From Roseibium album (lineage in GTDB: Bacteria > Pseudomonadota > Alphaproteobacteria > Rhizobiales > Stappiaceae): a DNA stretch of 64,000 bases. The position numbers and the translations under genes are program-made. Location of the stretch: positions 149,523-213,522 of the forward strand of contig CXTY01000016.1 in the NCBI GenBank assembly GCA_001404055.1, in the 5' to 3' direction. Position 1 is the stretch's first letter. Each line of letters begins with the position of its first letter. Below, one piece after another: positions 18,158 to 26,124 of the stretch. Below the pieces are notes generated by a model, which ran no database searches, was not told where the DNA came from, and saw only the letters and a list, made by a program, of their open reading frames with translations.

Positions 18158-18808
18158 CTAGGCGATTCCGACCTGAACAGCCGCATCTTCCTGTTCTGTC
18201 GCCATATGCTGGTCTTCCTGCAGCACTTTAGTGACTGCAGGGCGCTCAAAATAGCTTTCCGTATAGGCTTTGAATTCGTCGAATTCCGGGACAATGCCGA
18301 ACATCATGCCCCACCTGAGCCCCATGGCCCAGATGACGTCGACAGCCGTCATTTGCTCGCCCAGCACATAAGGCCCTTTGGCGAGTTGAGCACGCATGTT
18401 CTCCATGACGGTATCGAATGTGCCGTAGGGCGACATCGAGTGCGGTGGATCTTCCCGTTTCAGGGCCCGGTCGACAAGCGCAGGCTCAAAACAAGACGCC
18501 ATATGCACGAACCAGCGCAGATAGGGACCACGGCGCGGATCATCAAGCGCCGGCGTTAGCCCTCTTTCCGGGAACAAGTCAGCCAGATAGAGGTAGATCG
18601 CAACCTGTTCTGTGATGACAGCGTCACCGCAGCGAACGGTTGGAACCTTGCCTGTCGGGTTCACTTTCAGAAAATCCGGTTGCCGGTTTTCTCCGATCTT
18701 GAAATTCAAGACGTTCAATTTGTAAGGCGCGCCAAGTTCTTCAAGAAGTACGCGTACACCCGTGGCGCGGGTTTGCGGGGCGTAAAAGAGTTCCACTTGC
18801 TCTGTCAT
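18158..18808 (-). CDS. glutathione S-transferase family protein
   Basis: 216 residues: an N-terminal thioredoxin-like domain (MTEQVELFYAPQTRATGVRVLLEELGAPY, then NPTGKVPTVRCGDAVITEQVAI with the cis-Pro and the Glu/Gln pair that binds glutathione) and a helical C-terminal domain (about 90-216). Likely a cytosolic conjugating or reductive enzyme with unknown substrate. It is separated from azlD by about 37 bases on the same strand but has its own role. Confidence 0.9.
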   Translation of the reverse strand: MTEQVELFYAPQTRATGVRVLLEELGAPYKLNVLNFKIGENRQPDFLKVNPTGKVPTVRCGDAVITEQVAIYLYLADLFPERGLTPALDDPRRGPYLRWFVHMASCFEPALVDRALKREDPPHSMSPYGTFDTVMENMRAQLAKGPYVLGEQMTAVDVIWAMGLRWGMMFGIVPEFDEFKAYTESYFERPAVTKVLQEDQHMATEQEDAAVQVGIA

Positions 18809-18845
18809 CTTCGCCTCCTGCGTCAGCTCAAACCGTCTGATCAGA

Positions 18846-19205
18846 CTAGCCTAGCGCATCAAGCAACAGCCAGCCACCAATCAAAAAGGCTTCAGCAGCC
18901 AGCACACCCACAAAAACGCGCTGACGTGAGGCAAAGAACGACGCAAAACCAAAGGCTGTCGCGGCAAGCCTGAGCCAAAGGGGTGTCTCGGCCAGGATAC
19001 CTTCAGGAAACAGGATCAGTTTGGAGATAACGCCTGCGACAAGCGCCGTTGCAACACAGCGCACCCAGATCAGGAGTTCGCCATCTTCACGCAGTTTGCC
19101 GCCTGCAAATACCCCAAGCCAGCGCCAGACATCGGTTGCAAGCCAGCCAGCAACCAGGATCATCACGAAGGGCCACCACCAGGTGCCGGCAATCTGATCT
19201 TCCAT
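18846..19205 (-). CDS. azlD: AzlD-family branched-chain amino acid export subunit
   Basis: 119 residues, about four hydrophobic helices, with the AzlD-like order WWWPFVMILVAGWLATDVWRWLGVF, IWVRCVATALVAGVISKLILFPEG and a hydrophobic end. It pairs with AzlC to form an exporter of branched-chain or similar amino acids. Its ATG shares one base with the azlC stop (TGATG), so the two are translationally coupled. Confidence 0.8.
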   Translation of the reverse strand: MEDQIAGTWWWPFVMILVAGWLATDVWRWLGVFAGGKLREDGELLIWVRCVATALVAGVISKLILFPEGILAETPLWLRLAATAFGFASFFASRQRVFVGVLAAEAFLIGGWLLLDALG

Positions 19206-19966
19206 CAGGAAAGCCCCCTACGCACAATGCGAGAGGCGAAATAGGCGATCGTCCCACCAACGAGGCCCGTCCAAAGCAGGTCCAAACCTGGCAGATAGAG
19301 GAAGAATAGAGGCCCAAGCACAAGACCGGTAATCATCGCAACCCTGTCCGCATTTAGTCGAGCAGCGCCCCATAGCGAGCACAGAAAATAAACCGGTGTC
19401 AGGAGAAACAGCGCCCCTGCAACAATATCCGGCATGCGCTCAACCAGCAGATACGCAGCGCCCGTCATGCAAAAAACAAACGTCGACACCGCACCGCCAA
19501 AGCCAATAAAAAACGGAAGCCGCCCCTCCCTTGGAAGGTCCGGCAGGTTCTTCATTGCATAAACCCAGGCCGTCACCGCGACGAAATGCGAAGCAATCAG
19601 CAATTGCCAGTTTTTGGTTTTGCCGGGTACCTTGATCAGCGGCATAAGTGCCATCGTCATTGGCATCAAACGCACCGATGCCAATGCAACTGCTATTGCA
19701 GCGGGAATGATGCCCATGCCGGAAGAAAGCGCACCGGTCAGAACCACTACGGACGGCAGTGCCCACACGAGGCCTGTCATCGCAAGTGTTTCCAGAAGTG
19801 TCAGACCTGTCTCGCGCGCCAGACCTGCATATCCAACAAACGCCGCGGTCAAGATAAACGCAGGTATAGACACAGCTGCCCGGGCCCCACGAAGCATCCA
19901 GGCTCGGTCGGGCAAATTCTCGTTAGAAGGAGCACTATCTGATGGAACGTCGCCTGACGGAGACAT
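19205..19966 (-). CDS. azlC: AzlC-family branched-chain amino acid export permease
   Basis: 253 residues with a polar N-terminal lead (about 1-28) and six or more hydrophobic segments. AAFVGYAGLARETGLTLLETLAMTGLVWALPSV, PAAIAVALASVRLMPM and LIASHFVAVTAWV are AzlC-type blocks. It works with AzlD encoded just downstream. No regulator of the Lrp type lies next to it. Confidence 0.85.
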   Translation of the reverse strand: MSPSGDVPSDSAPSNENLPDRAWMLRGARAAVSIPAFILTAAFVGYAGLARETGLTLLETLAMTGLVWALPSVVVLTGALSSGMGIIPAAIAVALASVRLMPMTMALMPLIKVPGKTKNWQLLIASHFVAVTAWVYAMKNLPDLPREGRLPFFIGFGGAVSTFVFCMTGAAYLLVERMPDIVAGALFLLTPVYFLCSLWGAARLNADRVAMITGLVLGPLFFLYLPGLDLLWTGLVGGTIAYFASRIVRRGLS

Positions 19967-20131
19967 GATTTTAATCCAAACCGAAAATCGTAAGGACCCC
20001 TTATTAATTACTCGAGCTCAAAATTGTCAACGCCAAGCCATCCACGATACACTTGGAATTCGATATTGATGACATGCGACTTTTAGTGGCCCAAGTACCT
20101 GCCACCCCACTCTTCGCAGGAGGCATTTCGA

Positions 20132-21073
20132 TTGGCTGACGTGACAAAAGACGACTGGCTGAACCAGTATTTGAAAAGTCTGCGTCTGGCGGATCATGTG
20201 TATTCTGACGAAACTGTTCGTTGGGGAGAATTAATTGAGCCAAACAGTGACCCGAGACCACGCCCAACCGCTGAAACGTTACGGATCGCTGTCATTGCCA
20301 GTCTGCCAGTCGGCTTTCTTACGCTCAAAACACTGTTGGCCTATGCGAGATGCTTTCCTGCAAGATTGCATATTGTTTGCCTCCTGACCGATGACCCCGA
20401 AAACCCTGATGCTAAAATTTCCGCAAAGAAGCGGATCTGGCACCTTTATCCCGACAACGAACGCAAGCTGATAGAGCAGGAAACGGTGAAAACCGCGCTT
20501 GAGGCCGGAATTCCAGCCTATACCGGCGACATCAAGCGGGACTGGTTTCGCAATGCCTTGTCAGAGCTTCAGCCTGATGCAGTGCTGTGCTGCGGTTTTG
20601 GCCAGCTCGTCGACAGACCGTTCCTGCAAATCCCGAACCTTGGGGTTTACAATTTCCACCCCTCCGATCTCGCGCATGGTTTCGGCGCGGGACCTTCGCC
20701 TTATGAGGATTGCGTGTCACGTAACGCGCAGACGGCTTGCTGGACCGTTCATCTGATGAACGAAGAAATCGATGACGGTCACATCGTCGGCTCTTCGCCG
20801 CCAATCAATATCCGCCAAGCGGATGGCACCTTCCCGCCTGACCCAAAGGACTATTACAACAAGGTCACCGACGGCCTCGACCACCTGGTCTTCCATACCG
20901 TAAATTCCCTCGTCGATTGGCACCAGAGCGGGCAAACAGCTCCCATTTCCAAAATCGAATATGAGAGCCTGTTTACCGACGCAATCAAAACCCGGATGCT
21001 GGAACCAATCAGGGACTTTCCGAAGTATCTGTTCCCCGAACCGTCGCTTTTTTCAGCCGCCGAAGAGAGTTAA
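20132..21073 (+). CDS. free-standing formyltransferase-like protein
   Basis: 313 residues starting at a TTG (20132) with CAGGAGG 8 bases upstream, a clear ribosome site that fixes the start. The formyl-transferase core is visible: PDAVLCCGFGQLVD, the catalytic Asn-x-His in VYNFHPSDLAHGFGAGPSPYED, and Asp in EEIDDGHIV. Unlike methionyl-tRNA formyltransferase it lacks the C-terminal tRNA-binding domain and has an extra N-terminal 40 residues. Members of this type use 10-formyl-THF to formylate small molecules such as amino sugars. The acceptor here is unknown. It is convergent with an SDR gene, which overlaps its 3' end by 4 bases. Confidence 0.75.
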   Translation: MADVTKDDWLNQYLKSLRLADHVYSDETVRWGELIEPNSDPRPRPTAETLRIAVIASLPVGFLTLKTLLAYARCFPARLHIVCLLTDDPENPDAKISAKKRIWHLYPDNERKLIEQETVKTALEAGIPAYTGDIKRDWFRNALSELQPDAVLCCGFGQLVDRPFLQIPNLGVYNFHPSDLAHGFGAGPSPYEDCVSRNAQTACWTVHLMNEEIDDGHIVGSSPPINIRQADGTFPPDPKDYYNKVTDGLDHLVFHTVNSLVDWHQSGQTAPISKIEYESLFTDAIKTRMLEPIRDFPKYLFPEPSLFSAAEES

Positions 21074-21774
21074 ACTGACCGCGTCAAACCGCCATCAATC
21101 CGGATATTCTGACCCGTAATATACGCGGCTTCCTCACCGGCGAGATAGGAAATCAGGCTGGAGACTTCGTCAGAACGACCATAGCGACCCATCGGTATGC
21201 GATCCCGCCGATCTTCCTTTTCCGGTAAGCTGTCGATGAAACCCGGCAGGATGTTGTTCATACGTACATTCTGGCCTGCAAACTTGTCTGAAAAGAGCTT
21301 CGTAAAGCTGGCAAGCCCTGCTCGGAATACACCAGAGGTAGGAAACAGCGGGTCCGGCTCGAAGGTGGCAAAGGTGGAAATATTGATAATGGCCCCACCT
21401 CCCTGCCTGGTCATGACAGGCGCCACAAGCCGGCTCGGTCGAATAACATTCATCAGGTAATAGTCCATCCCCAGATGCCAGTCCTCATCGGAAATCTCGA
21501 GGATGTCACCCTTTGGGCCATGCCCTGCCGAATTGATCAAAACATCTATTCTTCCAAGAGTTTCGAGTGATTTGTCTACGAACTGCTTTAAGTCTTCCAA
21601 GATGAGATTTGAGCCGGTGCACCCGACACCTCCAAGCTCCTCAGCCAGCGCCTGGCCTTTTCCAGACGAAGACAGAATTGCCACCCTGAAACCATCGGCA
21701 GCCAGCCGGCGAGCGGCCTCAGCTCCCATCCCTGACCCGCCTGCGGTAACGAGTGCAACTTTTTTGTCGGACAT
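21070..21774 (-). CDS. SDR-family oxidoreductase with non-canonical active site
   Basis: About 234 residues from the ATG at 21774 (MSDKKVALVTAGG) with GGAG 8 bases upstream. The Rossmann fold is clear: VTAGGSGMGAEAARRLA, NSAGHG (NAG motif variant), NISTFATF with the active-site Ser, and MNNILPGFIDS. The usual Tyr-x-x-x-Lys is not present: the place reads SGVFR, so Tyr is Ser and Lys is Arg. The protein may still bind NAD(P) but probably does not follow the classical proton-relay chemistry. Confidence 0.85.
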   Translation of the reverse strand: MSDKKVALVTAGGSGMGAEAARRLAADGFRVAILSSSGKGQALAEELGGVGCTGSNLILEDLKQFVDKSLETLGRIDVLINSAGHGPKGDILEISDEDWHLGMDYYLMNVIRPSRLVAPVMTRQGGGAIINISTFATFEPDPLFPTSGVFRAGLASFTKLFSDKFAGQNVRMNNILPGFIDSLPEKEDRRDRIPMGRYGRSDEVSSLISYLAGEEAAYITGQNIRIDGGLTRSV

Positions 21775-21956
21775 CCCAAATCTCCATGCTTCTGTTGATA
21801 GGAAGCTAGGAACTGACAGGCTGTTCGGCAAATGATTTTACTGAATGGATTTGATCACGGTCGTGAATAGAAACGCGAAGACAGGGATTTCCAACGGGCA
21901 AAAGCATCTAACTAGCAGACGAAAAAATCCCTGCGGCAATAAAACTTTCATAACAA

Positions 21957-21985
21957 AAAAGCCCCGAAACAAGTCGGGGCTTTTG
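21957..21985. terminator. bidirectional rho-independent terminator after clpA
   Basis: AAAAGCCCCGA-AACAAG-TCGGGGCTTTT, an 11-bp stem with T-runs on both strands, just beyond the clpA stop. Confidence 0.9.
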
Positions 21986-22001
21986 TGCGTTTTTTTCAAT
22001 A

Positions 22002-24449
22002 TCAATCGGCCAAAGGCACTTTCGGGACAAGACTCTTCTTGGAGGAGCCACTTTTCCCGCGAGAAGACTTGGTGTCTTTCGCCGCAGCTGCTTTAGCTGC
22101 CGGTTTGCGTTTGCGTTTTGGCTTCGGCTTGCTCGCTGCCTTTGCTTTGGTTTTGGGCGGTGCCGCCCTCTCCTCAACGCTCTCAAGCAGCAAGCCTTTT
22201 TCGTCCTCTGAAACCGACACTTTGACCATGCCGCCCTTTTTCAGTTTTCCAAAAAGAACTTCATCCGCCAACGGTCGTTTGATGTGCTCCTGGATGATCC
22301 GCCCAAGTGGGCGCGCACCCATCCTGTCATCATACCCCTTGGTTGCCAGCCACTTCACGGCATCATCTGTGAGCTCGAATGTCACGTTCCGGTCTGCAAG
22401 CTGTACCTCGAGCTGCATGACGAACTTCTCGACCACCTTGTAAACCACTTCAATCGGCAAGTTGCCGAACTGAATAATTGCGTCGAGACGGTTGCGGAAT
22501 TCAGGCGTAAACAGCTTGTTGATGGCCTCTGTGTCATCCCCTTCCCGCTTCACGCGGTTGAATCCGACCGGCATTTTAGCCATGTCCGCAGCACCAGCAT
22601 TCGTCGTCATGATCAGGATGACATTCCTGAAATCGACCTGCTTGCCGTTGTGATCGGTCAGTTTGCCATGGTCCATCACCTGCAGAAGGATGTTGAAGAG
22701 ATCCGGATGAGCCTTTTCGATCTCATCGAGCAGCAAGACACAGTGTGGGTGCTGATCGACACCGTCAGTCAGAAGTCCGCCCTGATCAAACCCGACGTAA
22801 CCTGGAGGCGCGCCGATCAACCGGGAAACGGTATGGCGCTCCATATACTCAGACATATCGAAACGGATCAGCTCGACACCCATTGAGGACGCAAGCTGTC
22901 GCGCAACCTCGGTTTTGCCGACGCCAGTGGGACCAGAGAACAGATAGCTTCCGATCGGCTTGTCTGGCTCACGCAAACCCGCCCGGGCAAGTTTGATCGC
23001 GGATGCCAGCGTCTCGATTGCATTGTCCTGACCATACACAACGCGCTTCAGGTCCTTCCCGAGGTTCTCAAGAACTTCTGCGTCATCCTTGGAAACGGAT
23101 TTCGGCGGGATCCGGGCCATCGTCGCAATGGTGTTTTCGATTTCCTTCACACCGATAGTCTTCCGGCGCCGCGCCTCGGGAACAAGCATTTGCGATGCAC
23201 CGGTTTCATCCAGCACGTCGATAGCTTTGTCCGGCAATTTCCGGTCAGAGATATACTTCGCCGACAATTCCACTGCCGTTTTTATGGCATCGTTGGTGTA
23301 GCGCACCTTGTGAAAATCTTCGAAATAGGGCTTCAGCCCTCTGAGAATGTCGATTGCATCTGGAATGGAGGGCTCATTGACATCGATCTTCTGGAATCGG
23401 CGAACCAATGCCCGGTCTTTTTCGAAGAACTGACGGTATTCCTTGTAAGTCGTCGAACCGATACAACGAACTGCGCCTGATGCGAGCGCTGGCTTGAGCA
23501 GGTTGGAAGCATCCATTGCCCCGCCAGAAGTCGCGCCAGCCCCGATCACCGTATGGATTTCGTCGATAAACATGACCGCGCCCGGGTAGTCTTCGATTTC
23601 CTTGACGACTTGCTTCAAACGTTCTTCAAAATCACCGCGGTACCTGGTCCCCGCCAGCAGCGAGCCCATGTCCAGCGAGAAGATTGTCGCATCTTCCAAC
23701 ACATCCGGTACTTCGCCATTGACGATGCGATGTGCCAGCCCTTCAGCGATAGCCGTTTTGCCAACGCCCGGGTCGCCAACAAAGAGAGGGTTGTTTTTGG
23801 ATCGGCGGCAGAGGATCTGGATCGTGCGCTGTATCTCGCTGTCCCGGCCGATCAGCGGGTCAATCTTGCCCTTTGTCGCCTTTTCATTGAGATTGACACA
23901 ATATGCTTCCAGAGCGTCTGTCTTCTGATTGGCTTTCTTGTCGGTCTCCGCACCGGGCAGAATGTCTTCTTCTTCAGCGCCATCGACAGGACGCGCTTCA
24001 GACATTCCTGGCCGTTTTGCGATGCCGTGCGATATATAATTGACCGCGTCATAGCGCGTCATATCCTGATCTTGCAGGAAGTAAGCTGCGTGGCTTTCGC
24101 GTTCGGCAAAAATCGCAACCAGCACATTGGCACCCGTCACTTCTTCGCGGCCAGATGACTGGACGTGTATGACGGCACGCTGGATTACACGCTGAAACCC
24201 TGCAGTCGGCTTGGAATCGTCATCAGTATCTGTGACGAGATTATCCAGCTCGGTCTCAATGTATTCGACAAGATTCCTGCGGATCGTATCCAGATCAACA
24301 TTGCAGGCCCGCATAACTGCAGCAGCATCCTGATCGTCCAGCAATGCCAGAAGAAGATGCTCAAGCGTTGCGTACTCCTGCTGACGCTCATTGGCGAATG
24401 CAAGAGCCTGATGCAGGGCTTTTTCTAGACTACGTGAGAAGGAAGGCAC
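22002..24449 (-). CDS. clpA: ATP-dependent Clp protease ATP-binding subunit ClpA
   Basis: 815 residues of an AAA+ unfoldase that feeds substrates to ClpP. An N-terminal Clp_N repeat domain (about 1-145) is the ClpS docking site. Two ATPase modules have Walker A GDPGVGKTAIAEG and GPTGVGKTEVARQ. The C-terminal about 60 residues form a Lys/Ala/Pro-rich tail (KPKPKRKRKPAAKAAAAK) that is not part of the folded core; such tails occur in relatives. It follows clpS by 12 bases, forming the usual clpS-clpA operon. Confidence 0.97.
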   Translation of the reverse strand: MPSFSRSLEKALHQALAFANERQQEYATLEHLLLALLDDQDAAAVMRACNVDLDTIRRNLVEYIETELDNLVTDTDDDSKPTAGFQRVIQRAVIHVQSSGREEVTGANVLVAIFAERESHAAYFLQDQDMTRYDAVNYISHGIAKRPGMSEARPVDGAEEEDILPGAETDKKANQKTDALEAYCVNLNEKATKGKIDPLIGRDSEIQRTIQILCRRSKNNPLFVGDPGVGKTAIAEGLAHRIVNGEVPDVLEDATIFSLDMGSLLAGTRYRGDFEERLKQVVKEIEDYPGAVMFIDEIHTVIGAGATSGGAMDASNLLKPALASGAVRCIGSTTYKEYRQFFEKDRALVRRFQKIDVNEPSIPDAIDILRGLKPYFEDFHKVRYTNDAIKTAVELSAKYISDRKLPDKAIDVLDETGASQMLVPEARRRKTIGVKEIENTIATMARIPPKSVSKDDAEVLENLGKDLKRVVYGQDNAIETLASAIKLARAGLREPDKPIGSYLFSGPTGVGKTEVARQLASSMGVELIRFDMSEYMERHTVSRLIGAPPGYVGFDQGGLLTDGVDQHPHCVLLLDEIEKAHPDLFNILLQVMDHGKLTDHNGKQVDFRNVILIMTTNAGAADMAKMPVGFNRVKREGDDTEAINKLFTPEFRNRLDAIIQFGNLPIEVVYKVVEKFVMQLEVQLADRNVTFELTDDAVKWLATKGYDDRMGARPLGRIIQEHIKRPLADEVLFGKLKKGGMVKVSVSEDEKGLLLESVEERAAPPKTKAKAASKPKPKRKRKPAAKAAAAKDTKSSRGKSGSSKKSLVPKVPLAD

Positions 24450-24461
24450 GTGCGTGAGTCC

Positions 24462-24827
24462 TCACTTTTTTTCCATGACGCATTGCAAAGGATGCTGATG
24501 CTTGCGCGCAAAGTCCATCACCTGGGTGACTTTTGTCTCAGCAACTTCGTAGGAGAATATCCCGCACTCCCCGACTCCGTGATGATGAACGTGCAGCATA
24601 ATACGGGTCGCTTCTTCCCGGTTCTTTTGGAAGAAGTTCTCCACAACGTGGATAACAAACTCCATCGGCGTGTAGTCGTCATTGAGCAGCAGCACGCGAT
24701 AGAGATTTGGCCGTTTGGTAGCCGTCTTGGTTCTGGTGACGACAACCGTATCGGCGTCGCTGCCATCGTTGCCATCATCAGCACCCGCTGACATTACAGT
24801 ATCTGTTGCCGTTACCACTCCGACCAT
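24462..24827 (-). CDS. clpS: ATP-dependent Clp protease adaptor ClpS
   Basis: 121 residues from the ATG at 24827, which has AGGAA at good spacing (ATG 24794 is an alternative). The ClpS fold is clear: [24 protein letters not shown], where the DD/TPMEFV region forms the N-degron pocket, and [18 protein letters not shown]. It delivers N-end-rule substrates to ClpA, encoded immediately downstream. The N-terminal 35 residues are flexible and acidic. Confidence 0.96.
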   Translation of the reverse strand: MVGVVTATDTVMSAGADDGNDGSDADTVVVTRTKTATKRPNLYRVLLLNDDYTPMEFVIHVVENFFQKNREEATRIMLHVHHHGVGECGIFSYEVAETKVTQVMDFARKHQHPLQCVMEKK

Positions 24828-25129
24828 CACCAGTTCCTGTGCTCCGGCTCAGGCTGCAATCGCAGCTGATCCGAGGCTTCCACCTGCAGCGCCCTTGGCA
24901 ACTGTCTTTTTTTATCTTGATAATCCTGCCGCGCCAGCGGCGCTCGCGCAATGGTCGATTTCATCAACATCCCGGTGATTTGTACATTTGAAGCAAATGC
25001 ACTTCAGATAAACCTGAATGTAGGTTTCTTAAAAGCGATTAAAAGATGGGAAGGTGGCGTAAAACAACGCACTTAACGAAAGGGTGATAGGAACGAAATT
25101 TTCGTGCGCAAACCTGTGCATATATGAAA
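24828..25129. other. gene-free stretch upstream of clpS
   Basis: About 300 bases holding the clpS leader. I see no conserved gene or RNA, and no strong -35/-10 pair. Confidence 0.5.
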
Positions 25130-25158
25130 AAACCCGGCTCCAAGGAACCGGGTTTCAA
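25130..25158 (-). terminator. rho-independent terminator of the phasin gene
   Basis: On the minus strand AACCCGG-TTCCTTGGAG-CCGGGTT followed by TTTT, about 35 bases after the phasin stop. Confidence 0.9.
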
Positions 25159-25191
25159 ATTCTACGCCGAAGAAAGGCGAATAAGTGGCTC

Positions 25192-25521
25192 TTATTTGAC
25201 CATCTTACCCACGACGCTTTCGTAAGGCTTATAAGCGTCCTTGGACATCTCAGTGACCATTTCACCCAGCTTCGTCATTTCACCAACGAAACCTTCGTAT
25301 GAAGATTTGAGATAATCGGCCTGAGCTTCAAGAGCCTTGTCCATAGACTTGGAAGCTACAAGCTTCTCAACGGCTGCGGAGCTGTCTTCGAAGGATTTCT
25401 TCTGGTAGTCAGCGACCTCTGCCGCGATTGCCTGGACATTTTTGCTGACTGAGCCGAATGACTCCATAGCCAATTCAACGTTGTCTTTGCTCAACTTCTG
25501 GATTTCTTCAAAGCTGTTCAT
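25192..25521 (-). CDS. phasin family protein (polyhydroxyalkanoate granule-associated)
   Basis: 109 residues, entirely amphipathic helix, with the Phasin_2 pattern (MNSFEEIQKLSKDNVELAMESF, then VQAIAAEVADYQKKSFEDS and LEAQADYLKSSYEGFVGEM). Phasins coat PHA granules and stabilise them. No PHA synthase gene is in the window. It has a strong sigma-70 promoter overlapped by twin TGCACTGCA palindromes, which fits repression by PhaR released when PHA accumulates, and a good terminator, so it is a monocistronic, highly expressed gene. Confidence 0.92.
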   Translation of the reverse strand: MNSFEEIQKLSKDNVELAMESFGSVSKNVQAIAAEVADYQKKSFEDSSAAVEKLVASKSMDKALEAQADYLKSSYEGFVGEMTKLGEMVTEMSKDAYKPYESVVGKMVK

Positions 25522-25614
25522 AATCTAGCTGCCCTTATCGGCGAACCGGCTCTGGATCCCTAGCATTTGCTCACTGGGACCGCCTGTTTCGCGTCGCGTT
25601 ACCTAACGAGACAC

Positions 25615-25643
25615 TAAATAATGCACTGCACAAAATATGTCAA
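25615..25643 (-). promoter_or_regulatory. sigma-70-type promoter of the phasin gene
   Basis: On the minus strand: TTGACA (25643-25638), 17-base spacer, TATTTA (25620-25615). The -35 is perfect and the -10 close to consensus; the start of transcription would fall near 25608, leaving a leader of about 87 bases. Confidence 0.8.
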
Positions 25644-25660
25644 GATTTTTTTGCACTGCA
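25622..25660. promoter_or_regulatory. twin TGCACTGCA operators, PhaR-like
   Basis: Two identical 9-base palindromes TGCACTGCA at 25622-25630 and 25652-25660, 30 bases apart, i.e. on the same face of the helix. One lies between -35 and -10, the other just upstream of -35. TGC/GCA-rich sites are known for the PHA regulator PhaR in alphaproteobacteria. Confidence 0.65.
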
Positions 25661-26124
25661 AAAACAACCATTACGAGAAGTTAATACAAACATTCTAGTG
25701 GCTGCTACGTGCGCCAATCGTCAATGATGGGATTCGCCCACGAGATTTATACTCATCCACTAATGTATAAATTCGCCAACCAGGCAATTAATTCGAATCA
25801 ATTCTCAGAAACAGAACATCGCCAACAATAAATTATTCGACATAAACTATTGATTAACTAACAATTCCAAAATTCGCCAATTACCTCAACAAAATACATG
25901 AAAAGAACAAACTCTCGCAGTTAACCATCCATTAACTCTATAAAAAAACTAATTTTTTAAGTGGTTTTTATGCCGACAATTTACACATTCGTAACCGTGA
26001 TTCCATCAAATACGTCAGAGATTCATGGAGTGCCGGTTTGAATCGCGATGGGGGTCAGGATCCATCCCGGGCAACTCCAGACATGAACCGCGTGACCCAG
26101 AACGGGATAGTAATTGTGTTTGGT
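25661..26124. other. AT-rich divergent intergenic region
   Basis: About 460 bases without a gene. It holds a CtrA-like site (25921-25935), three GANTC sites (25999, 26020, 26040) and a repeated 11-mer AAATTCGCCAA (25769 and 25870). No RNA gene or convincing small ORF is seen. Confidence 0.6.
25921..25935. promoter_or_regulatory. CtrA-like binding site
   Basis: TTAA-CCATCCA-TTAA, an exact fit to the TTAA-N7-TTAA consensus of the cell-cycle regulator CtrA, about 190 bases upstream of the carboxypeptidase start. Confidence 0.5.

Noticed and set aside
25769..25880. Repeated AAATTCGCCAA as a possible repeat array
   Set aside because: Only two copies 101 bases apart in AT-rich DNA; not enough for a repeat family or CRISPR.
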